From: Saccharothrix algeriensis
GTDB lineage: Bacteria; Actinomycetota; Actinomycetes; Mycobacteriales; Pseudonocardiaceae
NCBI RefSeq assembly: GCF_016907655.1
Contig: NZ_JAFBCL010000001.1
Coordinates: 1,364,001-1,428,000 of the forward strand
Length of the DNA: 64,000 bases
Direction: 5' to 3'
Numbering within the stretch: position 1 is the first letter of the stretch; the number at the start of each line of letters is the position of its first letter. Under the pieces are notes generated by a model. The model saw nothing but the letters and a program-made list of their open reading frames with translations. It was not told the DNA's origin and did not search any database. The translations under genes were made by a program, and so were the position numbers. This document shows positions 18,403 to 27,614 of this stretch, piece after piece.

Positions 18403-18526
18403 GGGCCGCCCGGCCGGGGTGGAGCACCCGCCGAGCGCACCCGCCGGCCCGTTCAGCCGATGGTGGCCCCGCCAAGCCGCACTTGTGGGGAGAACCCCCG
18501 CCCCGGCTCGACCACGATGCGCTCCC

Positions 18527-19045
18527 ATGAGCGATGACGACCTGGTGCCCGACGAACTCCGGCTCATCCCGGTGAGCAACACCGCGGACGGCGCCTTCAC
18601 CGGCGTCCAGGCGGGCGTGATCCACGGCGGGGTGCGGCTGGGCGTCGACCGGACGCCCCGGCTCGTCGCGCTGCGGGCCACCCACGCCGAGCTGGACGAC
18701 GTGCGGCGGTACTTCGAGCGGCCCGGCGGCTACACCACCGCGCGGCGGCTGCTGGTCGACGTCGGCGCGGAGGAGGTCGTCGAGGCCAACCGCGAACGGC
18801 CGCTGGGCGCGTTCGACGACCTCGCCGCCGGAAGTACGGCGGTGGCTGCCGCACCCCACCGTGGCGGGCTGAAGGCGTTGTTGCCATGGGTGGCGCGAGT
18901 CCTTCGGCTCCACGGCGTGTCGGCGCGCGACCCGCTGGTGCGTGACCTCGACTTGGCCGAGGTCGAAGTGCCGCTCACCGACGAGCACGACCCCGGCCGG
19001 TGGTGCCGTCCGCGCCATCAGCGTGCTCATCGAACGCGGCGATAA
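18527..19045 (+). CDS. Hypothetical protein, possible truncated conflict-system sensor
   Basis: 172 residues from ATG 18527; the frame is open further up without a start site. Residues about 15-40 (PVSNTADGAFTGVQAGVIHGGVRLG) resemble the short beta-hairpin VQAGxIHGGV motif found near the N-terminus of many actinobacterial STAND/TPR proteins. RRYFERPGGYTTARRLLVD resembles the segment that precedes a P-loop in those proteins, but no P-loop follows and the C-terminus turns Arg-rich. It may be the 5' remnant of a larger gene. Function unknown. Confidence 0.5.
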   Translation: MSDDDLVPDELRLIPVSNTADGAFTGVQAGVIHGGVRLGVDRTPRLVALRATHAELDDVRRYFERPGGYTTARRLLVDVGAEEVVEANRERPLGAFDDLAAGSTAVAAAPHRGGLKALLPWVARVLRLHGVSARDPLVRDLDLAEVEVPLTDEHDPGRWCRPRHQRAHRTRR

Positions 19046-19769
19046 CCCCAGGGGTCGGCACCGGCTATGGATCCCGGCCGTGTGTCAGCCGGTCGCGCCT
19101 GGGGCCGGGCATCGCCCGAGAGCGACCGCCATGTGAGGTCCAGGGCTGAACCGGACGTCGACGCCGACGCGACCACTACTAACCGTTATCCGTTGAGTCC
19201 GCCACCCGTTCCAGTGGATGACAGGACGCGTCGAACCGCGATATGCCTTCCCAGTGGATAATGGTGCCACCGTACCGAGTAAGCCATGGTCATGAGCCTG
19301 CGGCACGGCAGCGGGCCATCACTTCGACCCACCGCCCCGCCGACAGCGGAACTAGCGGGGCGCCACCCCGCCCGATTCCCAGCGGATATCGCGCCGGTTT
19401 CACCTGCCGGCAGCAACCCGATGGGTAGATACCTTGCCGAGCAAGTTTCTTTCCTAAATTTTCCTCAAGTCTCCTCGCAGAGAGGCGACCGTGACTACGA
19501 CCGCCATTCGGGTGATCTTCGGGGCTGTCGACCCTCACTGCGCGTGAAGCCTTTCCCCACTTCGGCGACCCCGGTGATGGACATGCGTATCCAGTGTCGC
19601 TAGACAAACGTCCGGAACGACGGCCGGGTTCCGGATGGTCGATCCGACAGCGTGGTCGGCTTCGGGTTCACCTCGACCCGTCCCGCAGTGGGATCCGATG
19701 CAATACCCGGTCCACGGCACTCGCTCCAGGAAAACCGATATCCGACCGAAAACCCTTGGGGGGTTCCGG
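19046..19769. other. Gene-poor, lower-GC intergenic stretch
   Basis: About 720 bp with no supported gene. It is clearly AT-richer than its surroundings near 19435-19480 (GTTTCTTTCCTAAATTTTCC), probably promoter sequence for the secreted-protein gene. A 19-codon frame from GTG 19491 to 19547, with AGAGGCGACC before it, could be a leader peptide, but the support is thin. Confidence 0.4.
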
Positions 19770-20777
19770 ATGAGTGTGAAGACGAGGACACGCGCATTGT
19801 GTGTCGCCGTGGCGGCGACAGCGGCGGCGATGGTGTTGGGACAGGTGGGGCAAGCCGCGGCGGTGACCGCCGAGCAGGATCACGCCGAGGCGGTGCGCAC
19901 GACGGCGGAAGCCGCCGGTGCGCTGATCGAGCGGGTCTCCCCGGCCGCAGCGCAGGCCGCAGACCTGGAGCCGGGCGTGCGGGCGGACTCCGCACGCGGC
20001 CCGGTGGGGGTGACGCTGCCCAAAGCGGGCGCGGACGCCCTGTTGTTGGAGGCGGGAGGCGTGAGTGTCGGCCTGGGCCTTCCCGAGCAGGCCAGAGGCC
20101 GTGACGCGCGCACGCTGGCGGACGGCAAGGTCGTGCTGACCGATCCCGCCAGTCCCGTGCAGGTGGTGACCGAGCGGGTCGACGACCTGTCGGCCCGGAC
20201 GCTGGTCGTGCTCAACGACGCCTCGGCGCCCGCCGAGTACCGGTTCGACCTGCGCGCACCGCAGGGAAGCACGCTGGCGGCGCAGGCCGACGGCGGCGTG
20301 CACGTCCTGGACGCCAAGGGCGAGGTGCTGGCTCAGGTGGCCGCCCCATGGGCCAAGGACGCCGCGGGCAAGGACGTCGCCACCTCGTACCGCATCGACG
20401 GCGATGCGCTGGTGCAGTCGGTGCGGACGAACTCGACCACGCAGTTCCCGGTGGTCGCCGACCCCAAGCTCACCTACGGGTTCGGCGTCTACCTGAACCT
20501 GTGGGGCTTCGAGGCCCGCGCCTACGGCGCCGCGATCGCACTGGTCGTCGCCGGCGGCGCGATCGCCGTGTGCACCTCGGCCAACATCCCTGCGGCCATC
20601 GCCTACCTGGTCAAGCTCGTCTGTTCGGCCGGGATCGGCACCGCTGCCTGGGACCTGCTGAAGAACATGGACAGCTGGATCAAGTCCGGCGGCATCAACA
20701 ACAACACCTGCTACCAGAAGAAGATCATCCCCAACACCGGTGGCTGGGTCGGCGTGGACGGCAGCAACTGCCAGTAA
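19770..20777 (+). CDS. Secreted hypothetical protein with hydrophobic C-terminal region
   Basis: 335 residues from ATG 19770 (GGGGGG lies eight bases upstream). It has a clear signal peptide (MSVKTRTRALCVAVAATAAAMVLGQVGQAAA), then a beta-rich region of about 200 residues. The motif TSYRIDGDALVQSVRTN...FPVVADPK is a recurring element of actinobacterial secreted proteins. Residues about 255-310 are strongly hydrophobic (two stretches including AAIALVVAGGAIAVC and AAIAYLVKLVC), followed by an Asn/Cys-containing tail with CYQKKIIPNTGG. No enzyme signature is recognised. A small membrane protein follows after 39 bp. A membrane-active toxin-like role is conceivable but only a guess. Confidence 0.7.
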   Translation: MSVKTRTRALCVAVAATAAAMVLGQVGQAAAVTAEQDHAEAVRTTAEAAGALIERVSPAAAQAADLEPGVRADSARGPVGVTLPKAGADALLLEAGGVSVGLGLPEQARGRDARTLADGKVVLTDPASPVQVVTERVDDLSARTLVVLNDASAPAEYRFDLRAPQGSTLAAQADGGVHVLDAKGEVLAQVAAPWAKDAAGKDVATSYRIDGDALVQSVRTNSTTQFPVVADPKLTYGFGVYLNLWGFEARAYGAAIALVVAGGAIAVCTSANIPAAIAYLVKLVCSAGIGTAAWDLLKNMDSWIKSGGINNNTCYQKKIIPNTGGWVGVDGSNCQ

Positions 20778-20816
20778 ACCGCCCGCGGACAACCCCAAGC
20801 CGAGTAGGATGTCGAT

Positions 20817-21011
20817 ATGAGCAAATTTCTGGGTGCACTCGAAGGGGCTCTCTACCTGGCTCTGGGCATCACCTTGGCAGCCTTCGACATCCCGCTGTGG
20901 GCACGAGTCCTCATCGTGGTTTTGGCGCTCGGAATCGCGATAGTCTCCAACACCAGGGTTCGCCTCGGCCGGCGTGACGGCGGCACGAGGGCGGAACAGA
21001 ACCGGGCATGA
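20817..21011 (+). CDS. Small two-helix membrane protein
   Basis: 64 residues: MSKFLGALEGALYLALGITLAA, then IPLWARVLIVVLALGIAIVS, two membrane helices with a short loop and a basic tail RVRLGRRDGG. The start ATG has TAGGATG upstream. It lies 39 bp downstream of the secreted protein and is probably co-transcribed. It resembles the size of immunity or holin-like proteins, but no family is recognised. Confidence 0.6.
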   Translation: MSKFLGALEGALYLALGITLAAFDIPLWARVLIVVLALGIAIVSNTRVRLGRRDGGTRAEQNRA

Positions 21012-21134
21012 CGGTGTTGATCTCCGATCTTTCTTCCGACTGAGTGGTCCGACCGCTTCGACCTCAGCTCGTCGACCGGCCGGTGACACACCGGACGACC
21101 GTTACGCCGACCGGCGGCGGCGCCACTCCCCTAA

Positions 21135-21176
21135 TCGATGTCCTCCCCATCGGTGCACCGATGGGGAGGACATCGA
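21135..21176. repeat. 42-bp perfect palindrome
   Basis: TCGATGTCCTCCCCATCGGTG followed at once by its exact complement (21+21 bases, no loop). It lies 123 bp after the small membrane gene and 93 bp before the recombinase remnant. It could be a terminator, a cruciform or a recombination site. Flanking bases do not extend the symmetry. Confidence 0.9.
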
Positions 21177-21269
21177 CTTTGTGGCCGGTCGGCGGACTCG
21201 CGCTCTCTCGACGGAAATCGCACTCGGCCGCCCAAAACGAATTCCGACCATTTGTGAAACGACGAGAAG

Positions 21270-22109
21270 ATGAGCCGCACAAGGACCGCCCCGCAGACTT
21301 CCGACAGTCTCCGACCGGCGCGGGGGGCTCCGGGGAGCCAGGTCGAGGTCATCCAGGAGGCACGGCGGGTGCTTGCCGAGCTGAACGTGCACCTGGACCG
21401 CTGCGGGCTCGCGCCGAACACGATCAAGGCGTACCGCCGGCAGGCCGCTACTTATCTGCACTGGCTGACCGAACACGCCGACGACCACCCTGACGCGCTG
21501 TCCGACCCCAGGGCCGCGACGGCCGCGGTCACGGCCTGGCAACAGCACCTGACCCACACTCGCCGCCTCGGGCCGTCGACCGTCAACCAGGCTTCGGTCG
21601 CGGTCACGCTGTTCTACGAACACTGCGCACGCTTACCCATCCAGGTCCGTCGGGTTCGCATCCAGCATCCGGGACGCCCTACAGCCCTCACCATGCGACA
21701 GCAGACCGAGGTCGAACGAGCCTCCATCCGACGCGGCGAACGGGACGCGGCGATCATCGCCGTACTGCTGTACACGGGCCTGCAAGTCGCAGACTGCGCC
21801 CGCCTGAACAGCACGGACGTCTTCATCACCGGCCATACCGGACATCTGCGTCAGCGCAGCCCCAACGGCAAAACCAGCATCGTGCAGCTCCCCGAACCCG
21901 CCCTCGACCGGGTCGTGGCCTGGGGGCGGGTGCGTAAGAGCGGCCCAGGTCCCCTCTGGCTCGGCCAACGCGGACGGCTGACCGTCTCCGGCATCACCCA
22001 GGTAGTGCTCGCCGTGGGCAATGCCGCCGGCATCGACGGACTGCGGCCGCAATGGCTGCGCCACACCTACACCGCGCGGTTCCACCGCAACACCGCGTCG
22101 GGACGATGA
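21270..22109 (+). pseudogene. Tyrosine recombinase/integrase remnant, catalytically dead
   Basis: 279 residues with a SAM-like core-binding domain (LAPNTIKAYRRQAATYLHWL, about 48-65) and part of the catalytic domain. Family members usually read TGLRxxE; here it is TGLQ172VADCARL, so the first catalytic Arg is lost. The HxxR box is Q261-W-L-R264, so the His is lost as well. The protein stops at ARFHRNTASGR, before the second His/Trp and the nucleophilic Tyr. It is therefore inactive and probably the scar of an integrated element. GC is lower than in flanking genes. Confidence 0.8.
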
Positions 22110-23124
22110 CCTCGGAGGCGGACGTGCGGCCGGCACGGCCGAGGACCGGCTCGGGTCCGAGATGACCGAACAAGATCCGGTTTTGACGCGGTTTCGTGTC
22201 TGGAACCGTTGAAGGCCGCCGTGTAGCCCCGGTGGCGACATGGTCCCCGTAGAGCATGGTAGTGGCCGTGGTCGGTGACGCAGTCGACGCATCCGAGGTT
22301 CGTCTTCGGCACAGTCGCGTGTCCACCGCGGTGGTACAGAACTCCGACCAGGGGCTTCTCGCTATCTTGCACTTCATCGGATGCAGGAGCCCGGCTCGGC
22401 AGACCATTCCACTCCGCCATCGTTGCCGTATGCCTGGCCACATCGATGCCGATGGATCATGGCTCCGCCGACCGGGTCAACGCGGCCGCGCAACGCGATC
22501 CCGGGCCGCCCACCGCGCAGAGCGGCTTCGGCCACGCCGCAGAAGTCGTAGGGTCGGCTCGGCCGCACGCCGCGCGAGCATGCCGTCGTGCTTGCCACGC
22601 GGTGCATGCCCAAGACAGCCAGGCAGCCGCTCAGCCGCTACCGACTGCTCAAGATGTGTGGCAGTGGAAACAGATCAGCTGAGACGCGGAAGACTTCAGC
22701 ACGCGTTCAGTCCATTGCGGACACTGAAACCGGCGGAAGGCGGTGCTGGAGCTGTGCGCGGCGGCCCCGGACGGCCGCGGCACGCTGTACCGGGCGTTCC
22801 GCGTGGCGGCCCGGGTGCGGGAAGCGGCCTGAGCCCGGTGGGGCGCCGCGCCGCCGTCGGGGGCCGGCGGTCCGCGCGTGCGCGGCTGTCGCATTCGGTC
22901 GCACGACTGTGACGAAGCCGTGGACGGACCCGCACGGTCCGCGCCGACCATGGGGCATGGGCACGGACCGCGTCATCACCGGGCGGCCCCCGCCCTGGAC
23001 CGCCCGGCCCGCTCGCGCCGGCCGGTCCGGCGCGGGGGTCGGCGCGGCGTGCGTGGACCGTTCGGCGTAACCGCTGGTATACCGTTGCCCCGCAGAAACC
23101 CGCTACCGGCGAGGAGCCCCACCA
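22110..23124. other. Decayed 1-kb region after the recombinase remnant
   Basis: No convincing gene in about 1 kb. Minus-strand frames around 22067-22460 show a fragment starting SIGIDVARHTATMAEW that is faintly like the N-terminus of IS110 transposases, but it does not continue. The last 100 bp must hold the promoter of the OmpR-type regulator; GAGGAG lies eight bases before its GTG. Confidence 0.4.
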
Positions 23125-23814
23125 GTGTCGCGGTTGTTGCTCGTGGAGGACGATGCGGCGCTGGCCGAGGCGCTGTCGCGCGCGCTGCGCGGGCTCGGGC
23201 ACGAGGTCACCGTGGCGGCGACCGGCGAGCAGGCCCTGGAGTCCGTGCTCGACCGGCGCGCGCCGACCGACCTGGTGCTGCTGGACGTGATGCTGCCCGG
23301 TGTCGACGGGTTCGAGGTGTGCCGCCGCATCCGCGCGAGCGAGGCGGTCCCGGTGATCCTGCTGACCGCGCGCGGCGACGCGGTGGACGTCGTGGTGGGC
23401 CTGGAGTGCGGCGCCGACGACTACGTGGTGAAACCGGTCGAGCCGCGGGTGCTCGACGCGCGGGTCAAGGCGATCCTGCGCCGGGCGGCGCCCGCGCGGC
23501 CGACCAGGCGGCACGTGCACACCGTCGGCGACCTGGAGCTGGACACCGTCGCCATGGTGGTGACCCGGGGCGGGGTCGAGGTGAACCTCACCGCCACCGA
23601 GATCCGGCTGCTGATCGAGTTCGTCGAGCACGCCGGTCAGGTCCTGAGCAGGCAGGCGCTGCTCAAGCGGGTGTGGGACTACGGCTTCGCCGGCGACTCG
23701 CGCCTGGTCGACGCGGCGGTGGCCCGGCTGCGGGCCAAGATCGAGCCGGAACCGGCCAACCCCGTGCTGCTGCGCACCGTCCGGGGGTTCGGCTACCGCC
23801 TGGTCCGCCCGTGA
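23125..23814 (+). CDS. OmpR/PhoB-family response regulator (VanR-like context)
   Basis: 229 residues. The receiver domain is 1-120: acidic E8/D9/D10, phospho-acceptor Asp54 in VLLDVMLPGVDGFEV, Thr in ILLTARGD and Lys in DDYVVKPVEPR. The winged-helix DNA-binding domain is about 135-228 (LTATEIRLLIEFVEHAGQVLSRQALLKRVW, ending GFGYRLV). Start GTG 23125 has GAGGAG upstream. The stop is shared with the kinase start (GTGA). Alr and Ddl genes downstream suggest regulation of cell-wall precursor supply. Confidence 0.92.
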   Translation: MSRLLLVEDDAALAEALSRALRGLGHEVTVAATGEQALESVLDRRAPTDLVLLDVMLPGVDGFEVCRRIRASEAVPVILLTARGDAVDVVVGLECGADDYVVKPVEPRVLDARVKAILRRAAPARPTRRHVHTVGDLELDTVAMVVTRGGVEVNLTATEIRLLIEFVEHAGQVLSRQALLKRVWDYGFAGDSRLVDAAVARLRAKIEPEPANPVLLRTVRGFGYRLVRP

Positions 23815-25232
23815 CCTGGCGGCCCGGCCTGCGGGCCGGCATCGTGCTGACCGTCGTGCTGGTCACCCTCGTCACCACCGTCGCCATGGCGCTGACGACC
23901 TACGGCCTGCAGGCCGGGGCCGCCCGGGAGCGGTTCGCCGCCTCCGCCCGGGCCGGGTTCGACTCCGACGCCCAGCAGGCGCACCAGTTCCTGGTCCACA
24001 GCGCCGCCTTCGAGTCCCCGGTCGCCGGCGTGGCCGAGTACATGCGCGCCCGGCTCGGCCTCACCTGGGCGCTGGTGAACTTCACCGGGACCTCCGGCCC
24101 GCTCTCCTCCGCCGAGGGCGGGCACTACGTCCCGGTCGCGGGGTCCGCGGGCTCGTCGCCCGACCGGCTCCCGGTGGCGGAGGTCGACCGCGCGCGGCAG
24201 CGGCGGACGCCGCTGAGCTACCCCGTGGACACCCCGGACGGGCCGCAGCTGGCGATCGTCGGCGAGGTCGAGCCGGGCCTGCTGCTGGCCGAGTTCTACA
24301 ACATGCGCGGCCTCGACGACGAGCTGGCCACCCTGCGCCGCCGGCTCGCCGCGGTGGCGGCGGTCATCGCCCTGCTCGGCGGCGGGCTGGGCGTGCTCGT
24401 CGCGCGCCGCGTCCAGCGGCCGGTGCGCACGGCCGCCGCCGCGGCCCGCGAGTTCGGGGCGGGCGCGCTGGGCACCAGGCTGCCGGTGCGGGGGCGCGAC
24501 GAGCTGGCCGACCTCGCCGGGTCGTTCAACGCGATGGCGCAGCGGCTGGGCGAGTCCATCGAGCAGCTGCGGGCGAAGGACCGGCAGCAGCGCCGGTTCG
24601 TCGCCGACGTGGCGCACGACCTGCGCACCCCGGTGGCGTCGGTGATCGCGGCGGCGGACGGCCTGCGCAGCCCGGACGAGGCGGACCGGGAGCGGTCGGC
24701 GGAGCTGCTCGGCGCCCAGGCGCGGCGGCTGGGCGCCCTGGTCGAGGACCTGCTGGAGATGTCGCGGTTCGACGCGGGCGCCGCCGAGTACCGGCCCGAG
24801 GTCGTCGACCTGCGCGCGCTGGTGGACGACGCCGTCGAGCTGAGCGCGCCGGGGGTCGACGTCGCCGTGCGGTGCGCCGGGGACGTCACCGTCGTCGGCG
24901 ATCCCCGCCGCCTGCACACGATCGTGCGCAACCTGGTGTCCAACGCCGTGCGGCACGGCGCGCCGCCGGTCGCGGTGACCATCGACGGGACGGACCCCGA
25001 CCTGGCGCGGGTGGTCGTCGCCGACTCCGGGCCCGGCCTGCCCGCCGAGCTGGCGCCGGTCGCCTTCGACCGCTTCGTGCGCGGCGACCGGGCCCGCGGG
25101 CGCACCGGGGGCAGCGGCCTGGGCCTGGCCATTGCGCGGGAGAACGCCCGGCTGCACGGCGGCCGGCTGGAGGTCGGCCACGACGGCGGCGCGGTGTTCA
25201 CCCTGACCGTGCCGCGGGGCCGCGTGGGGTGA
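23811..25232 (+). CDS. Sensor histidine kinase with HAMP domain
   Basis: 473 residues from GTG 23811. Helix 1 is residues about 8-30 (AGIVLTVVLVTLVTTVAMAL), followed by an outer sensor domain of about 145 residues, helix 2 (LAAVAAVIALLGGGLGVLV), a HAMP domain, then HisKA FVADVAHDLRTPVASV with His269. HATPase_c has the N-box HTIVRNLVSNAVRHG, DSGPGLP and GGSGLGLAI. It is a classical membrane sensor partnered with the upstream regulator. The outer domain has no recognised fold. Confidence 0.92.
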   Translation: MTWRPGLRAGIVLTVVLVTLVTTVAMALTTYGLQAGAARERFAASARAGFDSDAQQAHQFLVHSAAFESPVAGVAEYMRARLGLTWALVNFTGTSGPLSSAEGGHYVPVAGSAGSSPDRLPVAEVDRARQRRTPLSYPVDTPDGPQLAIVGEVEPGLLLAEFYNMRGLDDELATLRRRLAAVAAVIALLGGGLGVLVARRVQRPVRTAAAAAREFGAGALGTRLPVRGRDELADLAGSFNAMAQRLGESIEQLRAKDRQQRRFVADVAHDLRTPVASVIAAADGLRSPDEADRERSAELLGAQARRLGALVEDLLEMSRFDAGAAEYRPEVVDLRALVDDAVELSAPGVDVAVRCAGDVTVVGDPRRLHTIVRNLVSNAVRHGAPPVAVTIDGTDPDLARVVVADSGPGLPAELAPVAFDRFVRGDRARGRTGGSGLGLAIARENARLHGGRLEVGHDGGAVFTLTVPRGRVG

Positions 25233-25349
25233 CCCGGGCGGCCGGTCCCGTCACACGACCGTCACGGTCCGCGGACCGGGCGCGCACACGGCGGCGGCAG
25301 GCTCGGTGGGGCGGCCGGTCCCGGCCGCCGGCCCACCGGGGAGGACGAC

Positions 25350-26561
25350 TTGTCAGCAGTGGAACACCGGCCGGTCGCCGCCGGGCTCGACGCGCGCGGG
25401 GCGGTGCGGGCGCCCCGCGACCGGGTCCCCGCCGCCCCGGTGGCGGAGGCGCGGGTCGACCTGGGCGCCGTCGCGGACAACGTCGGGCTGGTCGCGAGGA
25501 GCACCGACGCCGGCGTGATGGCCGTGGTCAAGGCCGACGGCTTCGGCCACGGCGGCGTGCGGACCGCCCGGGCCGCCGTGGCCGGCGGGGCGGGCTGGCT
25601 GGGCGTGACCTCCGGCGCGGAGGCGCTGGAGCTGCGCGCCGCCGGGGTGACCGCGCCGATCCTGTGCTGGCTGACCGCGCCGGCCCAGGACTTCCGCGCG
25701 GTGATCGCGGCCGACGTGGACGTCGCGGTGTCCACCGTGCCGCACCTGCGCTCGGTCGCCGAGGACGCGGCCCGGCTCTCGACGCGCGCGGTGGTCCAGC
25801 TGGAGGCCGACACCGGCCTGTCCCGCAACGGGGCCCGCCCCGGCGACTGGTGCGAACTGGTCGCGGCGGCGCGCCGCCTGGAGCGCCGGGGCCTGGTGCG
25901 GGTCCGGGGGATCTGGTCGCACCTCGCCCACGCCGACCGCCCGTGGCACCCCGGTGTCGACGAGCAGCGGCGGCTGTTCGACGAGCTGGTCGGGCAGGCC
26001 CGCGCCGGCGGGCTGGACCCGGAGCTGCTGCACCTGGCGAACTCGGCGGCGGCGCTCGGCCACCCCGGCACGCACTACGACCTGGTGCGCGCGGGGTTGG
26101 CGGTCTACGGCGTGGAGCCGGTCGCGGGCCGGGTCTTCGGGCTGCGGCCGGCGATGACGCTGTGCGCCCGCCTGATCAACGCCAAGCGGGTGCCCGCGGG
26201 CACCGGGGTGTCCTACGGCCACCGGTACACCACGGCCGCGGCGGGCGCGCTCGGCCTGGTGCCGCTGGGCTACGCCGACGGCGTGCCCAGGGCCGCGAGC
26301 GGCAGCGCCGAGGTGTGGGTCGGCGGCGCCCGGCGCCCGGTGGCCGGGCTGGTCTGCATGGACCAGTTCGTGGTGGACCTGGGCGGCGGCGGGGCGGCGA
26401 CCGGCGACGAGGTGGTGCTGTTCGGGCCGGGTGACCGCGGCGAGCCCACGGTCCTGGACTGGGCCCGGTGGGCGCGGACGAACCCGCACGAGGTCCTGAC
26501 CGGGATCGGCGGTCGCGTCCCGCGCCGCTACCCCCGGGCGGCGGGTGCGCCCCGTGGCTGA
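25350..26561 (+). CDS. alr: Alanine racemase
   Basis: 403 residues from TTG 25350, supported by GGGGAGGA seven bases upstream. It is a PLP fold-type III racemase. The PLP-lysine is Lys61 in VMAVVKADGFGHG and the second catalytic base is Tyr289 in GTGVSYGHRY. HLANSAAAL and GLVPLGYADGVPR are the usual barrel signatures, and VCMDQFVVDLG sits in the C-terminal beta domain. About 33 extra residues precede the barrel. It supplies D-Ala (L/D-Ala interconversion). It lies 117 bp after the kinase and overlaps ddl, so it is likely a second, regulated copy rather than the housekeeping one (inference). Confidence 0.92.
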   Translation: MSAVEHRPVAAGLDARGAVRAPRDRVPAAPVAEARVDLGAVADNVGLVARSTDAGVMAVVKADGFGHGGVRTARAAVAGGAGWLGVTSGAEALELRAAGVTAPILCWLTAPAQDFRAVIAADVDVAVSTVPHLRSVAEDAARLSTRAVVQLEADTGLSRNGARPGDWCELVAAARRLERRGLVRVRGIWSHLAHADRPWHPGVDEQRRLFDELVGQARAGGLDPELLHLANSAAALGHPGTHYDLVRAGLAVYGVEPVAGRVFGLRPAMTLCARLINAKRVPAGTGVSYGHRYTTAAAGALGLVPLGYADGVPRAASGSAEVWVGGARRPVAGLVCMDQFVVDLGGGGAATGDEVVLFGPGDRGEPTVLDWARWARTNPHEVLTGIGGRVPRRYPRAAGAPRG

Positions 26562-27534
26562 GTCGCGCGTGCGGATCGCGGTGCTGTTCGGTGGCCGCAA
26601 CGGCGAGCACGAGGTCTCCTGCCGGTCCGCGGAGGGCGTGCTGGCCGCCCTGGACCCCGCGCGGTACGACGTCCTGCCCGTCCGGATCACCAGGGCGGGC
26701 CGCTGGGAGGTCGGTGGGGCCGCCGGCGTCGGCGTCTTCGCCGCGGTGCGGGCGCTGCGCGCCGTGGACGTCGCCTTCCCGCTGCTGCACGGGCCGTTCG
26801 GCGAGGACGGGACCGTGCAGGCCGCCCTGCGGCACGCGGGGATCCGGCACGTCGGCAGCGACGCCCCGGCCTGCGCCATCGGCATGGACAAGGAGTGCAC
26901 GAAGAAGTTGTTGGCCGACAACGGGATCGCGGTGGCGGAGTCGGTCGTGCTGCGTTCGGCGGCGTGCTCGCTGTCCCACCGCGAGCGCGAAGCCCTGGGG
27001 CTGCCGGTGTTCGTCAAGCCCGCCCGCGCCGGGTCGAGCGTCGGTGTGTCCAGGGTGGACGGTTGGGACCGGTTGGGCGCAGCGGTGGCGGCGGCGCGGG
27101 CGGTGGACCCGAAGGTGCTGGTGGAGCGGGCGGTGCCGGGCCGGGAGGTCGACGTCGGCGTGCTGGAGCTCCCGGACGGCGGCCTCGCGGTGAGCCCGCC
27201 GCTGGAGATCGGTGTCGCGGGCGGGCGCGACTTCTTCGACTTCGAGGCGAAGTACCGCGCCGGCGGCGCGGTCTTCACGGTCCCGGCGGCGCTGGGCGAA
27301 CCGCTCGGGGCGCGGCTGCGCGCCCTGGCCGTGCGCGCCTTCCGCGCGCTGGGCTGCCGGGGCCTGCTGCGCGTCGACTTCCTGCTCGGTGACGGCGACG
27401 AGCCGGTGGTCAACGAGGTGAACACGATGCCGGGCTTCACCCACGCCTCGCAGTTCCCGAGGATGTGGCAGGCGGCGGGGATCGGCTACGGGCGGTTGCT
27501 CGACACCCTCGTGGAGACCGCGCTGAGCCGCTGA
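26545..27534 (+). CDS. ddl: D-alanine--D-alanine ligase (Ddl/Van family)
   Basis: 329 residues from GTG 26545; GTG 26554 is an alternative start. ATP-grasp ligase: VLFGGRNGEHEVSCRSA, LHGPFGEDGTVQ, GMDKECTKKLL, VFVKPARAGSSVGVSRV and NEVNTMPGFT. The omega loop is F-E234-A-K-Y237; the EAKY form is typical of true D-Ala-D-Ala ligases rather than VanA. After the NxNTxPGFT motif the second-subsite segment reads ASQ303FPRMW. E. coli DdlA has Met at this place and VanA/VanC have Arg, so Gln is unusual. The start overlaps alr. It makes the D-Ala-D-Ala terminus of peptidoglycan precursors, the target of vancomycin, and Ddl is the target of cycloserine. Confidence 0.9.
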   Translation: MRPVAESRVRIAVLFGGRNGEHEVSCRSAEGVLAALDPARYDVLPVRITRAGRWEVGGAAGVGVFAAVRALRAVDVAFPLLHGPFGEDGTVQAALRHAGIRHVGSDAPACAIGMDKECTKKLLADNGIAVAESVVLRSAACSLSHREREALGLPVFVKPARAGSSVGVSRVDGWDRLGAAVAAARAVDPKVLVERAVPGREVDVGVLELPDGGLAVSPPLEIGVAGGRDFFDFEAKYRAGGAVFTVPAALGEPLGARLRALAVRAFRALGCRGLLRVDFLLGDGDEPVVNEVNTMPGFTHASQFPRMWQAAGIGYGRLLDTLVETALSR

Positions 27535-27614
27535 GCCCACCGGTCGGCGGCGGGCGCGCCGGGAACGGGCGCCCCGGTCGGGCGCTCGCCGACCCGGGAC
27601 CGGCGCCGGGCGGA

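Noticed and set aside
19491-19547. 19-codon leader peptide before the secreted protein
   Set aside because: Weak ribosome-binding site and no attenuator fold; kept only as a comment.
22067-22460. IS110-like transposase start on the minus strand
   Set aside because: Only about 16 residues look alike; a stop lies two codons upstream and the rest does not match.
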